Origin: UBA1181 sp045600225
GTDB lineage: Bacteria; Bacteroidota; Bacteroidia; Bacteroidales; Paludibacteraceae
Reading direction: 5' to 3'
DNA length: 15,298 nucleotides
Assembly (NCBI GenBank): GCA_045600225.1
Contig: JAZRXL010000011.1
Coordinates: 1 to 15,298 of the forward strand
Both the position numbers and the translations under genes were made by a program. Within the stretch, counting starts at the first letter, position 1. Each line of letters starts with the position of its first letter. Shown one piece after another: positions 6,536 to 15,000 of this stretch. The notes under the pieces are model-generated. The model saw only the letters and a program-made list of their open reading frames with translations, searched no databases and was not told the DNA's origin.

Positions 6536-8542
6536 TTAGTCTAATATATGATAGGTTATACCTAATTTTCCTACTATGCCTGGTTGTGGAACATTACCAT
6601 AATCATAGTATTCTTTATTCAAAAGATTGTTGATCTCTCCGAATATGTCAAACTTCTGAACTTTGTAGGATACTTTGAAATCCATGATTCCATAAGGATC
6701 GTAATTGACAAGTTCTCCTGTGCTTTTGCCATTTTCATATAATATATAACCTCCATTTCTGTTTACAAATCTATAACTTAGTTGTAGTTGCAGGTTGTTG
6801 ACAGGTTCTATTAGGAACTGAGAAACAAACTTATGTTTTAAGTATTCCAATGCATAATTGGATTTGAATATTTCCGTATCGTCATGTCTCTCTTGGTGAA
6901 TGAAATGGTATCCTAATGTTAGTTTTATAGGTATGCAATTGAAAAACTCATGGAAGAAGAATCCGTTGTTGATTTCGAATCCCATATTATCCAATTGAAA
7001 GTTTGCAGAGTGGAATATGTCATCTGATGTATACATTACCCAGTCAATCATATCTTTCCCGTGAGTATAATATCCGGTAAGTTCTGCAGAGATACCTTTC
7101 TTTCTGCATTTTACGGAAAGATTTGCTGTTGATGTGAATTCGGATTTTAAATCAGTGTTTCCTTCGTTAGTAGGACTTTTATAGAATAATTCCGTAAATG
7201 TAGGGGTTCTTCTCGCATTATTCCAAGATGCATATAGAGTCCAATTACGATTGATTTCCACCTTTGCATTGACGAATGGTAGGAAATGGATTCTGTCATC
7301 CTCATCGAAGTTGCGGTATGTTCGCACACCAAGATTTAGGTTCCAAGTTCGGAATAGGAAGTTGTGTTTTAAGTAAGCATTGAGAATATCTCTAGATTTA
7401 TTTTTCTTGTAGAATTTTCCATCAGAATTAAAAACCCGAACAGAATCATTCTCCATAGGAACTCCCAAGTTCGTAGAAAGTATGGATTCGTGTCTGTATG
7501 TAGCACCAATGCTTGTTTTTCCACCTTTCCATCTATAGCTTAATTCTGGTGAAAAATTCAGAACGTCGTTTCTATGATAATTTTCCCCATAGGAACTGTC
7601 TCGAATTAGTTGGAAGTGGTCGTAGTTTCGCATCCAACTTAATGAAGTCGAGAATTTTACCGCTGTTTTAGTCTCTAAACGAATGGAGTTTAGAAGTCGG
7701 TTTGTTCGTTCCCATTGGTTGTCAAATGCAGCAGAGTAGAAGGTGTTTGCGCCAAAGGATTGACGACTATATCCACTTTGCCATTGTGCGAACAGTTTAT
7801 TATTGTCTAATTGACCTAAGTAGAAGAATTTACCCTGTCTGAAATCTCCATTTTTTACAGCACCATCGCATCTGTTACCTGAAATATTTGCAATGTGAGA
7901 GGTTTTCTTCCCATTTAGATTTAGGAATAGATTGCCTTCTACCAAACCATATAGACCTGAGATGGCTTGAACATCAATGTGATTTAAACTGTCTGGTTCG
8001 ATGGATATGTTTAGGGTTCCTGCAGTTCCTGTTCCTCCTTCACTAAGTTCGATCTTTGTGATGGCATCTGTTGAAATCGGAAAATCTGCGGATAAGTGTC
8101 CTGTTTGTGGTGAGGTAATGTCTATACCGTTAAGGAGTAGAGTAGTTTGATCGGCGGAAGCGCCTCTGATAGAAATGTCGGTTTGTACACCGTATCCACC
8201 TCGTTGTCTTACATCAATGGTGGACATTTGTTTGAATAGGTCGTTGACAGAGTGACTGGCGGCAGCCTTTACATCTTGTTGACTAATAACGGTAAAATGC
8301 TGTCCATCAACATTAAGGATGTTGGTTGAGCTATCTGCCGTGACTTCTATGTCTTCAAGCATAGTCTCTTGAAGAGATGTCTGGCTGAAATCTGTGTCGT
8401 GCTGATTTTTTGCTTTTGCATCTGCATTAGCAACCATGGCCACGGTTAGTACACCGATGTTTACCACTTTGTGCATGGAGCAGAATGCGGAGTAAGATGC
8501 ACGACTGAATCTTCTCCATTTAATTGCTTTGTTTCCTTCCAT
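6536..8542 (-). CDS. TonB-dependent outer-membrane receptor, BtuB-like
   Basis: This 668-residue protein is a gated outer-membrane channel powered by TonB-ExbBD. Its N-terminus has the Bacteroidetes receptor signature KWRRFSRASYSAFCSMHKVV (8-27), then the hydrophobic stretch NIGVLTVAMVANADA, which is a long export signal. A TonB box-like segment, MLEDIEVTA, lies at 61-69. The plug spans about 70-185: FTVISQQDV, NDLFKQMSTIDVRQRGGYG, DISIRGASADQTTLLLNGID (123-141) and TKIELSEGGTGTAGTLNI. The rest (about 190-668) has the alternating aromatic strands of a 22-strand barrel, ending in INNLLNKEYYDYGNVPQPG and a last strand LGITYHILD. No SusD-like partner is adjacent, so it is not a glycan-uptake pair. 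The short TonB-box-plus-plug layout resembles vitamin B12 and siderophore receptors. The ligand cannot be read from sequence, and no cobalamin riboswitch fits in the short leader. Confidence 0.9.
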   Translation of the reverse strand: MEGNKAIKWRRFSRASYSAFCSMHKVVNIGVLTVAMVANADAKAKNQHDTDFSQTSLQETMLEDIEVTADSSTNILNVDGQHFTVISQQDVKAAASHSVNDLFKQMSTIDVRQRGGYGVQTDISIRGASADQTTLLLNGIDITSPQTGHLSADFPISTDAITKIELSEGGTGTAGTLNISIEPDSLNHIDVQAISGLYGLVEGNLFLNLNGKKTSHIANISGNRCDGAVKNGDFRQGKFFYLGQLDNNKLFAQWQSGYSRQSFGANTFYSAAFDNQWERTNRLLNSIRLETKTAVKFSTSLSWMRNYDHFQLIRDSSYGENYHRNDVLNFSPELSYRWKGGKTSIGATYRHESILSTNLGVPMENDSVRVFNSDGKFYKKNKSRDILNAYLKHNFLFRTWNLNLGVRTYRNFDEDDRIHFLPFVNAKVEINRNWTLYASWNNARRTPTFTELFYKSPTNEGNTDLKSEFTSTANLSVKCRKKGISAELTGYYTHGKDMIDWVMYTSDDIFHSANFQLDNMGFEINNGFFFHEFFNCIPIKLTLGYHFIHQERHDDTEIFKSNYALEYLKHKFVSQFLIEPVNNLQLQLSYRFVNRNGGYILYENGKSTGELVNYDPYGIMDFKVSYKVQKFDIFGEINNLLNKEYYDYGNVPQPGIVGKLGITYHILD

Positions 8543-8597
8543 AAATAAAAGGGTTTTGGTTAATAATTATTGTTTAATGTCTTAGAATAAGACCTTG

Positions 8598-8605
8598 CAA
8601 AGGTA
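8598..8605 (-). promoter_or_regulatory. Promoter -7 box (TACCTTTG) for the TonB receptor
   Basis: On the minus strand TACCTTTG matches the Bacteroidetes -7 consensus. TTTG sequences in the T tract upstream could act as the -33 box, at a shorter spacing (about 16). Transcription from here would give a leader of about 50 bases before the ATG at 8542. Confidence 0.6.
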
Positions 8606-8622
8606 ATACTTTCTGTTCAAAC

Positions 8623-8658
8623 AAAAAAAAGGCCCGTAGGAAACAATCCTACAGACCT
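8623..8658 (-). terminator. Rho-independent terminator of amtB
   Basis: On the minus strand ggtctgtagga (8658-8648) pairs with tcctacgggcc (8641-8631), using two G-U pairs, and eight T follow (8630-8623). The pairs close only in the minus-strand RNA, so the direction is clear. It starts about 27 bases after the amtB stop. Confidence 0.9.
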
Positions 8659-8684
8659 CCTTCTTGTTGAACCAAATTTATGCT

Positions 8685-10061
8685 TTATTTTTCTGCATTT
8701 CCGAATGTTCTATCGTCGTATTCTGCAATCTCACGTAATCTGCCATAGTGTTCGTCGTGTTGGCTTCTATCCAAACCGATTTCCTCGCTCTTCTCAGAAA
8801 CTCTCATGGTGATCATCTTATCTGTAATCCAATATAGGAAGTAAGACATTCCGAATGTATAGACGAATACAATACCAACAGCAATTAGGTGGTTGATGAA
8901 GAATTGCATATGGGTAACGCCTTCCTCTGCCAAACTTGGTTCGTATTTGTATACGAATATACCAGTAAGTAGTGTTCCTACGATACCACCTAAACCGTGA
9001 GTTGGGAATACATCCAATGCGTCATCAACAGCAGTTTTTTTGTTTTTGATGTAGCAAGCAAGGTTACAAATGATAGATGTGATAAAGGCAATGACCACAC
9101 TTTCACTTGTGCTTACCCATCCGGCAGAAGGTGTGATGGCCACCAATCCGATAACGCCTCCGATGGCAGCTCCCATTGCAGAAGGCTTACGCCCCCTGAT
9201 GCAATCGAAGAAAATCCAAGTCATCATTGCAGTTGCAGCGGCAGTGTTTGTGTTTAAGAATGCCTTAACTGCCATTCCGTCTGCGTGTAAGCTTGAACCC
9301 GCGTTGAACCCGAACCAACCTAACCACAATAGGGCAGCACCTAATACAACATAAGGGATGTTGGCAGGTTGTTGGTTGCCTTGGCTATGTCTTTTCCCTA
9401 AGAACAATGCACCTACAAGGGCAGCAATACCAGATGATGCGTGTACCACGATACCACCGGCGAAGTCTTTCACATGCATTTGTGTAAATAATCCATCAGG
9501 ATGCCATGTGCAATGAGCCAAAGGACAGTAGATGAATATACAGAATAGAATCATAAATACTAGATAACTAGAGAAGTGTACGCGTTCTGCGAATGATCCA
9601 GTTATCAATGATGGCGTTATGATCGCAAATTTCATTTGGAACAAAGCATAAAGGGCAAGAGGAATTGTAAGTCCTAAGCTTTCTGAAAGATAGTCGCTTG
9701 CTTGTCCTCCTACGTTTTGCATGAAGAAGTATGTACTTGGGTTTCCTATGACACCACAAATATCTTCACCGAAGGAAAGACTAAAACCACAAAATACCCA
9801 AATGATGCTTATGATACCCATCGCAATGATACTTTGTAATATGGTTGAGATTATATTCTTCTTTCTAACCATACCTCCATAAAAGAATGACAAACCAGGA
9901 GTCATCATAAGAACGAAGATAGTGGCAGTCATCATCCATGCGATGTCTGTTTTACTAATGTTTTCACTCAATTCCCAAATTTCGGGTTGACCAGGAATAA
10001 ACCAGCCTATTAACGCAATGAGCGTTAGGCATGCCATAAAAATAATCCAACGTTTTTTCAT
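8685..10061 (-). CDS. amtB: Ammonium transporter AmtB
   Basis: This 458-residue inner-membrane channel of the Amt/Mep/Rh family moves ammonium into the cell for assimilation. It has an N-terminal signal or extra membrane helix (residues 5-23) and then the usual eleven membrane segments. Family signatures are present: MMTPGLSFFYGGMVRKKN (52-69), ITGSFAERVHF (153-163), and DFAGGIVVHASSG (199-211) with the conserved aspartate D199 and first pore histidine H207. WLGWFGFNAGS (246-256), FLNTNTAAA (268-276) and DVFPTHGLGGIVG (350-362) with the second pore histidine H355 are also present. The cytoplasmic tail keeps the EEIGLDRSQHDE region that corresponds to the PII-contact tail of E. coli AmtB. Length and motifs indicate an intact, functional gene. 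No glnK/PII gene adjoins it; the neighbours are guaB upstream and the receptor downstream, each with separate signals. Confidence 0.97.
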   Translation of the reverse strand: MKKRWIIFMACLTLIALIGWFIPGQPEIWELSENISKTDIAWMMTATIFVLMMTPGLSFFYGGMVRKKNIISTILQSIIAMGIISIIWVFCGFSLSFGEDICGVIGNPSTYFFMQNVGGQASDYLSESLGLTIPLALYALFQMKFAIITPSLITGSFAERVHFSSYLVFMILFCIFIYCPLAHCTWHPDGLFTQMHVKDFAGGIVVHASSGIAALVGALFLGKRHSQGNQQPANIPYVVLGAALLWLGWFGFNAGSSLHADGMAVKAFLNTNTAAATAMMTWIFFDCIRGRKPSAMGAAIGGVIGLVAITPSAGWVSTSESVVIAFITSIICNLACYIKNKKTAVDDALDVFPTHGLGGIVGTLLTGIFVYKYEPSLAEEGVTHMQFFINHLIAVGIVFVYTFGMSYFLYWITDKMITMRVSEKSEEIGLDRSQHDEHYGRLREIAEYDDRTFGNAEK

Positions 10062-10244
10062 ATTATTTATCTGTTAATTATTATTTTGCATCTTAAATCA
10101 CTGCAAAATTAATCAAAATGATAGTAAAATAACCAAAATGCTTACAAAAAGATAGTTTGATAAATGTATTTTGACGGATTGAATAAATTAACAGGTGTTT
10201 ACTTTTAAATTATTAGTTATTATATATAAATAGTTACAAAAAGA
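10062..10244. other. AT-rich leader region of amtB
   Basis: No coding frame is seen. It holds the amtB promoter region and the 3' side of the guaB terminator, and is very rich in A and T. Confidence 0.6.
10104..10111 (-). promoter_or_regulatory. Promoter -7 box (TAATTTTG) for amtB
   Basis: On the minus strand TAATTTTG fits TAnnTTTG. A TTTG 22 bases upstream (10137-10134) could be the -33 box. The leader to the ATG at 10061 would be about 35-40 bases. No NtrC or sigma-54 type site is apparent. Confidence 0.55.
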
Positions 10245-10271
10245 AAGTCCGCAAGTTTTTCTTGCGGACTT
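10240..10271 (-). terminator. Rho-independent terminator of guaB
   Basis: A perfect 11-bp stem, aagtccgcaag / cttgcggactt (10271-10261 and 10255-10245 on the minus strand), has a five-A loop and is followed by a T-rich tract (tctttttg). It starts about 28 bases after the guaB stop. Confidence 0.92.
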
Positions 10272-10298
10272 GATATATAAGTATGACAATTTTCGATC

Positions 10299-11789
10299 TT
10301 ATCCTTCTTTTAGGATGACATCGTGAGCTCCACCTTCAATGATTGAAGTAGAAGATACCAATGTGATCTTTGCATCCTTTTGAAGTTGAGGAATTGTGAT
10401 GGCACCACAACTACACATGGTAGAGATCATCTTTGCTAATGTTTGGTTTAGGTTGTCTTTTAGTTTACCAGCGTAAGGTACATAACTATCAACTCCCTCT
10501 TCAAATTTAAGATTTGCACTACCACCCATGTCATATCTTTGCCAGTTTTTAGCACGGTTAGATCCTTCTCCCCAGTACTCTTTAACAATGCGATTTCCGA
10601 TAGTTAATTTCTTAGTAGGAGATTCGTCGAAACGAGCGAAATATCTACCCATCATCAAGAAGTCAGCTCCCATTGCAAGGGCAAGTGTCATGTGATAATC
10701 GTGAACTAAACCACCATCACTACAGATTGGAACATAGATGCCTGTTTTCTCAAAATATTGATCGCGCGCTCTTGCAACATCCATCAATGCAGTTGCTTGT
10801 CCACGACCGATACCTTTTTGCTCACGGGTGATACAGATAGATCCTCCACCGATACCTACTTTCACGAAGTCAGCACCTGCGTCAACAAGGTATTGGAAGC
10901 CTTCTGCATCAACAACATTACCAGCACCAATCTTTACGCTTTCTCCATATTTTGAACGAATCCAAGCGATAGTGTCTTTTTGCCATTCCGAGAAACCGTC
11001 AGATGAGTCCAAACACAACACGTCAACGCCAGCTTCTACCAAAGCAGGTACGCGTTTCTCGTAATCGCGAGAGTTGATACCAGCACCAACCAATAACTTC
11101 TTGTCTGCATCAGACAATTCGTTAGGATTTTCGTGATGGCTGTCGTAATCTTTTCTAAATACGAAATATTGTAGTTTTTGATCATCGTCGATGATGGGCA
11201 ATGTATTAAGTTTATGATCCCAAATAATTGTATTAGCCTCACTCAAACTGATACCAATCTTTCCGACCGTAAGTTTAGAGAATGGAGTCATGTAATTTTT
11301 CACAGGAGCCGATAGGTCTGCTTTGTCAGCACGATAGTCACGGCTAGTTAAGATACCTTCTAGCTTTCCGTTAGGAGTTCCATCGGTTGTAACTCCGATA
11401 GTAGAGTGTCCTGTTGTTTGAATCAAGTCGATGGCATCAGCCAAAGTTGTCTCTGGAGTAACATTAGAGTCGCTGATGACGAAACCAGCCTTGAAGTTCT
11501 TTACTTTTCTTACCATCTCTGCTTGTGACTCAATTGGTTGTGAACCAAAGATGAAAGAGAGACCTCCATTGCGTGCTAGTTCAATTGCAAGACCAGAGTC
11601 TGAAACAGCTTGCATGATAGCAGACACGAATGGAATGTTTAAGTTAATTGCTGATTTTTCACCTTTTTTATACTTCACTAATGGAGTTTTTAAACAAACA
11701 TTGCTTGGAATGCACTGCTTTGTTGTCAGACCTGGAATAAGTAGGTACTCTCCAAAAGTATGAGATACTTCGCTGATAATTTTTGCCAT
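10299..11789 (-). CDS. guaB: IMP dehydrogenase, Tritrichomonas foetus-like type
   Basis: This 496-residue enzyme oxidises IMP to XMP with NAD+, the committed step of GMP synthesis in the cytoplasm. The TIM barrel (about 1-100 and 225-496) is interrupted by a CBS pair (about 101-220), with ISDSNVTPETTLADAI and YMTPFSKLTVGKIGISLSEA. Catalytic features are D261 in CLDSSDGFSEWQ, the loop GIGGGSICITREQKGIGRGQ (312-331) with nucleophile C319, SDGG (357-360), GRYFARF (381-387), and the flap dyad R418-Y419 in NWQRYDMGG. EEGVDSYVPYAGKLKDN follows. The usual bacterial loop is GIGPGSICTTR...GVGxPQ; this one is the version known from the T. foetus enzyme, whose catalytic residues I recall at the same numbers (C319, R418, Y419). 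The gene stands alone, with no guaA nearby. The start ATG gives the family N-terminus SHTFGEYLLIPGLT. Confidence 0.96.
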   Translation of the reverse strand: MAKIISEVSHTFGEYLLIPGLTTKQCIPSNVCLKTPLVKYKKGEKSAINLNIPFVSAIMQAVSDSGLAIELARNGGLSFIFGSQPIESQAEMVRKVKNFKAGFVISDSNVTPETTLADAIDLIQTTGHSTIGVTTDGTPNGKLEGILTSRDYRADKADLSAPVKNYMTPFSKLTVGKIGISLSEANTIIWDHKLNTLPIIDDDQKLQYFVFRKDYDSHHENPNELSDADKKLLVGAGINSRDYEKRVPALVEAGVDVLCLDSSDGFSEWQKDTIAWIRSKYGESVKIGAGNVVDAEGFQYLVDAGADFVKVGIGGGSICITREQKGIGRGQATALMDVARARDQYFEKTGIYVPICSDGGLVHDYHMTLALAMGADFLMMGRYFARFDESPTKKLTIGNRIVKEYWGEGSNRAKNWQRYDMGGSANLKFEEGVDSYVPYAGKLKDNLNQTLAKMISTMCSCGAITIPQLQKDAKITLVSSTSIIEGGAHDVILKEG

Positions 11790-12022
11790 AACTCTATATC
11801 GTTTTTTATTATTTTCTCCTTTGAAAAATTGTGCAAATTTACAAAATTATTCGTTATAATGAAACTTATTAGTAAGCTATGATTCTTTTTTTGATGAATT
11901 TGTAATTTGTATGATGGCTATTTCTTTTTTTTGTGGAAAAAGTCTATTTTTACAATTCGGATATAGTTTGCGCACTTAGAGTGTAGTTTGAGTGTGTGTT
12001 TGATTGAATAAATTTGAAAACC
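11790..12022. other. Divergent intergenic region between guaB and the Ig-like protein gene
   Basis: This holds the guaB promoter on the minus strand and must hold the start signals of the plus-strand gene. Near-matches TAATTTG (about 11903), TATAGTTTG (about 11962) and GTAGTTTG (about 11983) have the wrong spacing by one base, so no plus-strand promoter is called. No small gene or RNA is visible. Confidence 0.45.
11834..11841 (-). promoter_or_regulatory. Promoter -7 box (TAAATTTG) for guaB
   Basis: The minus strand carries TAAATTTG, a match to TAnnTTTG, 44 bases before the ATG at 11789. A purine-rich 'aaaggagaaa' lies in the leader about 20 bases before the start. That is too far for a normal Shine-Dalgarno role, in line with weak use of such sites in this phylum. 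Confidence 0.5.
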
Positions 12023-15000
12023 ATGTATAGTAAAAAAACTTTGAATCTAGTTAAGGTGTTTGTTGCAATGCTTGTAACCACCTTTGGAAGTCTTGTCTTG
12101 AATGCACAAGATTGCCCTAACCTCGTTGGATCTACTGATTTTTCTCCTTCAGCGGGGCATGAGTCTGATTATTATTATTCCTTAGGTAATATTTTAACGA
12201 AGGGACCAATGGGGAATTATCTTTCAACAGGAGCCTCATTAGCCGATTCGGCACACTGCTTTCGAACGGATTCGACCCGCTTTGTCTATGCTATTACCGA
12301 TTCGGCCCCAAGGTTGAATAAGGAGTTTACAATGTTAGACGAGCCGGCTATTATCTTTACTACAGATTTGCCAAAGTCTACTGATAGCAATGCAAAAACC
12401 ACATTGTTGTCATATACTGTAACAAATGTGAAGCCTGGTACAGTGATAAGGGTAAAAGGAAGTGCGCAGATTTTAACTCCTGATATTGATGATGGAGACC
12501 ATTTCCAATGGAATTGGAATAAAACAGAAAAAAGTTATCAATCGTGGAATGCCCCAGTGTTGTCTATTGGTACTGCAGGTGATATGAGTGCGCTTTCGTT
12601 GAAATACGAAGGGGCTGTCGATATTGATTATGAATATACTCTTCCTGCAACTGTGGGTAGTTTCACGTTTTCTATTCAATCGGAAAGAAATTTTAATGGA
12701 TCGGATGCAATTGCCATAACCTCGTTAGAGATAACAGGTTGCCTTAATCCTATTGTCACATCTTCTCAAGGGGCGACTGTATGTATGGGTGAACAGACGC
12801 TTTTCGCCCTTAATAAGGAATATAATGCTTCTTCGTATAAGTGGGAATGGAATGATGGTAGCGGGTGGACTACAATAGGAATGGGAAAGAACGTGCTAAA
12901 AGAGATAACTAAAAAAGGATCTGTCCGTTGTACTATGGATGGTATTGTAACGGATGTTTATGAGGTAGAACCTATGACATGCTGTATGGTTGGAGATCAG
13001 CCGGCATCTCGAAAGACGGTTTTCTGGGAAACCTTTGGATACTTTAAAGATGCGTTTTCTTACGTGGATAAGGATGGAAGTGAATCAACTGTTGATTTTA
13101 ATTATCGTACGAATACTTCTTTCAATATTCCAATGCATGATTATGATGATGGTAGTAAAACTAAGGGTCCTGTTACTGGTAAGGAAAGGAATGGACAAAT
13201 AAATGATGGAACATACGCAGTAATTGTTCCAACCAATAAGGGTTACTATACAGAGTCTTCAAAAACAGGTGGTTATATTAATCAGGCTTGTTGGATGTGT
13301 GGTGTCGTGGAAGATCACACTTCGGCTATAGATGGTCATGCAAACGGTGCTGCTCTTTTCATCAATGTGAATGATACTTATCAGAGTGAAACAAATACTG
13401 CGGGTTACTCAGGTCCTATATTCCAATCACAGATTGATGGGTTATGCGCTAATAAAGAATTGACATTCGAAACTTATATTGCTAATATGAGTGGCGGTAA
13501 TAATTGTGGAGGAGAAGAGGGAAATCCCAATGGTGCCAATCCATATGTTTCAATTTACATATTGAGTACAGATCTTGCTACCATATATGGTCAATTGGAA
13601 AATGTTGAGGCGACTGCAGGCGCTGGTTGGATAAAAATGTCTATAGATGGATTGATTATACCTGATGCAACGTCTGTGGTTTTACAGGTTGTGGCAGATT
13701 GTGCTGCTCGTTGTAATGATGGTCAGTATTGGCAGAAAGGAAATGACTTGATTATTGATGATATCAAGTTTATGACTTGTGCTCCGCCATCTATTAATAT
13801 CTATTCTGATTTGGAAAATTATACGCAAGACACAACAATATGCTCTGATGTGGTGATTAGAATGCAAGCTCCTACAAGTAAGTTGTTGGAAACCTATTTT
13901 GGTGGATTGCATAAGTTCCTTTATCAAGCAAGCGTTGATGGCGGTAAGACATGGTCGAATATTGATTATTCCAAGTCGTCTTATACGGATGTGAAAACAT
14001 CGTTGTTCCCGAATGATAAGGAAATCAAAGTACGTGTTATAGTTGGCTCTGAATCTGCGTTGGACCAATTCTATGCCAATCCTAATGCAATTGTTACTGG
14101 TGATGATTGTAGTGACTATTCCATCTCTGATCCATTTGTCATAACAAGGGCTGGCGATGTTCAAATGGGTGCGGATTATACAGGTTCTGCTTGTAAGGGT
14201 GAGTCTGTAAATCTAAAAGGAGTGCTAAATCCCGATTTGGTTTCTTGGAAGTGGACAGATAAATTAGACAAGGATTTGGTAGTAGTATCTTCAGATGAAG
14301 CTGATCTAGATTATACATTCGATTTGTTAGAAGAATCCGTCTTCTATTTCTATGGTTATACGGCGGATGGTTGCGTCGGAAAGAGAAAATACACTATAAC
14401 AGCAAATCCAACTGCTGAAATTGAATTGGAATTGCTTCCTAAATGTGATAATGCAGATGTTAAGGTGACGGTAACTCCTTCCTCTGCAACAATAGAGGCA
14501 ACTTTTGCTGGGGAAGAAACATCACTTTCTTCTTTGACTAATTTTGAAGAGAAGGGATCTCTGATTGCAAAAGCTTCTGCTCCGGGTTATTGTGAAAGCT
14601 TGGTGAGTGAGTTGGAGATTGATTTCTTTGAGTCTCCGTCTGATTTGACCACTACATCTGTTCAGTATTTAAAAGGAGATGCTGATGCAGCAGGTACTTT
14701 GGATGTCTCAAAATTGTTGTTGGCTGTAACGGGCGAATCGGCAGATGCGACCACAATGTGGATTGGTCAGCAGTCTGTTCAGAGCCTTCCTTCGGATTAT
14801 ACGGGATTGGAACAACCGAATGCTCCAGTAGCAAATGTTGCTTCTACAGAAGATGAAACTATATACTATTATGTATATCAGCAAACTGATAACGCAGATG
14901 GATCTCACTGTTATAGTGATTTCCAGGAAATTGAGGTGTCTATCTTAGGTGCTCCTGCTCCAATCCCTCATGATACTGCTTTATGTGTTTCTGCTGATCT

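Noticed and set aside
8543..8684. Cobalamin riboswitch before the BtuB-like receptor
   Set aside because: The space is 142 bases, about half taken by the amtB terminator and the -7 box, and no conserved B12-box is seen.
8997..9354. Plus-strand open frames of 86 and 94 codons opposite amtB
   Set aside because: They are antisense shadows of strongly conserved AmtB membrane segments and have no start signals.
13682..14908. Minus-strand open frames up to 160 codons inside the giant surface gene
   Set aside because: The plus frame is continuous from a signal peptide and reads as Ig-like repeats. The opposite frames are arginine/isoleucine-rich low-quality translations.
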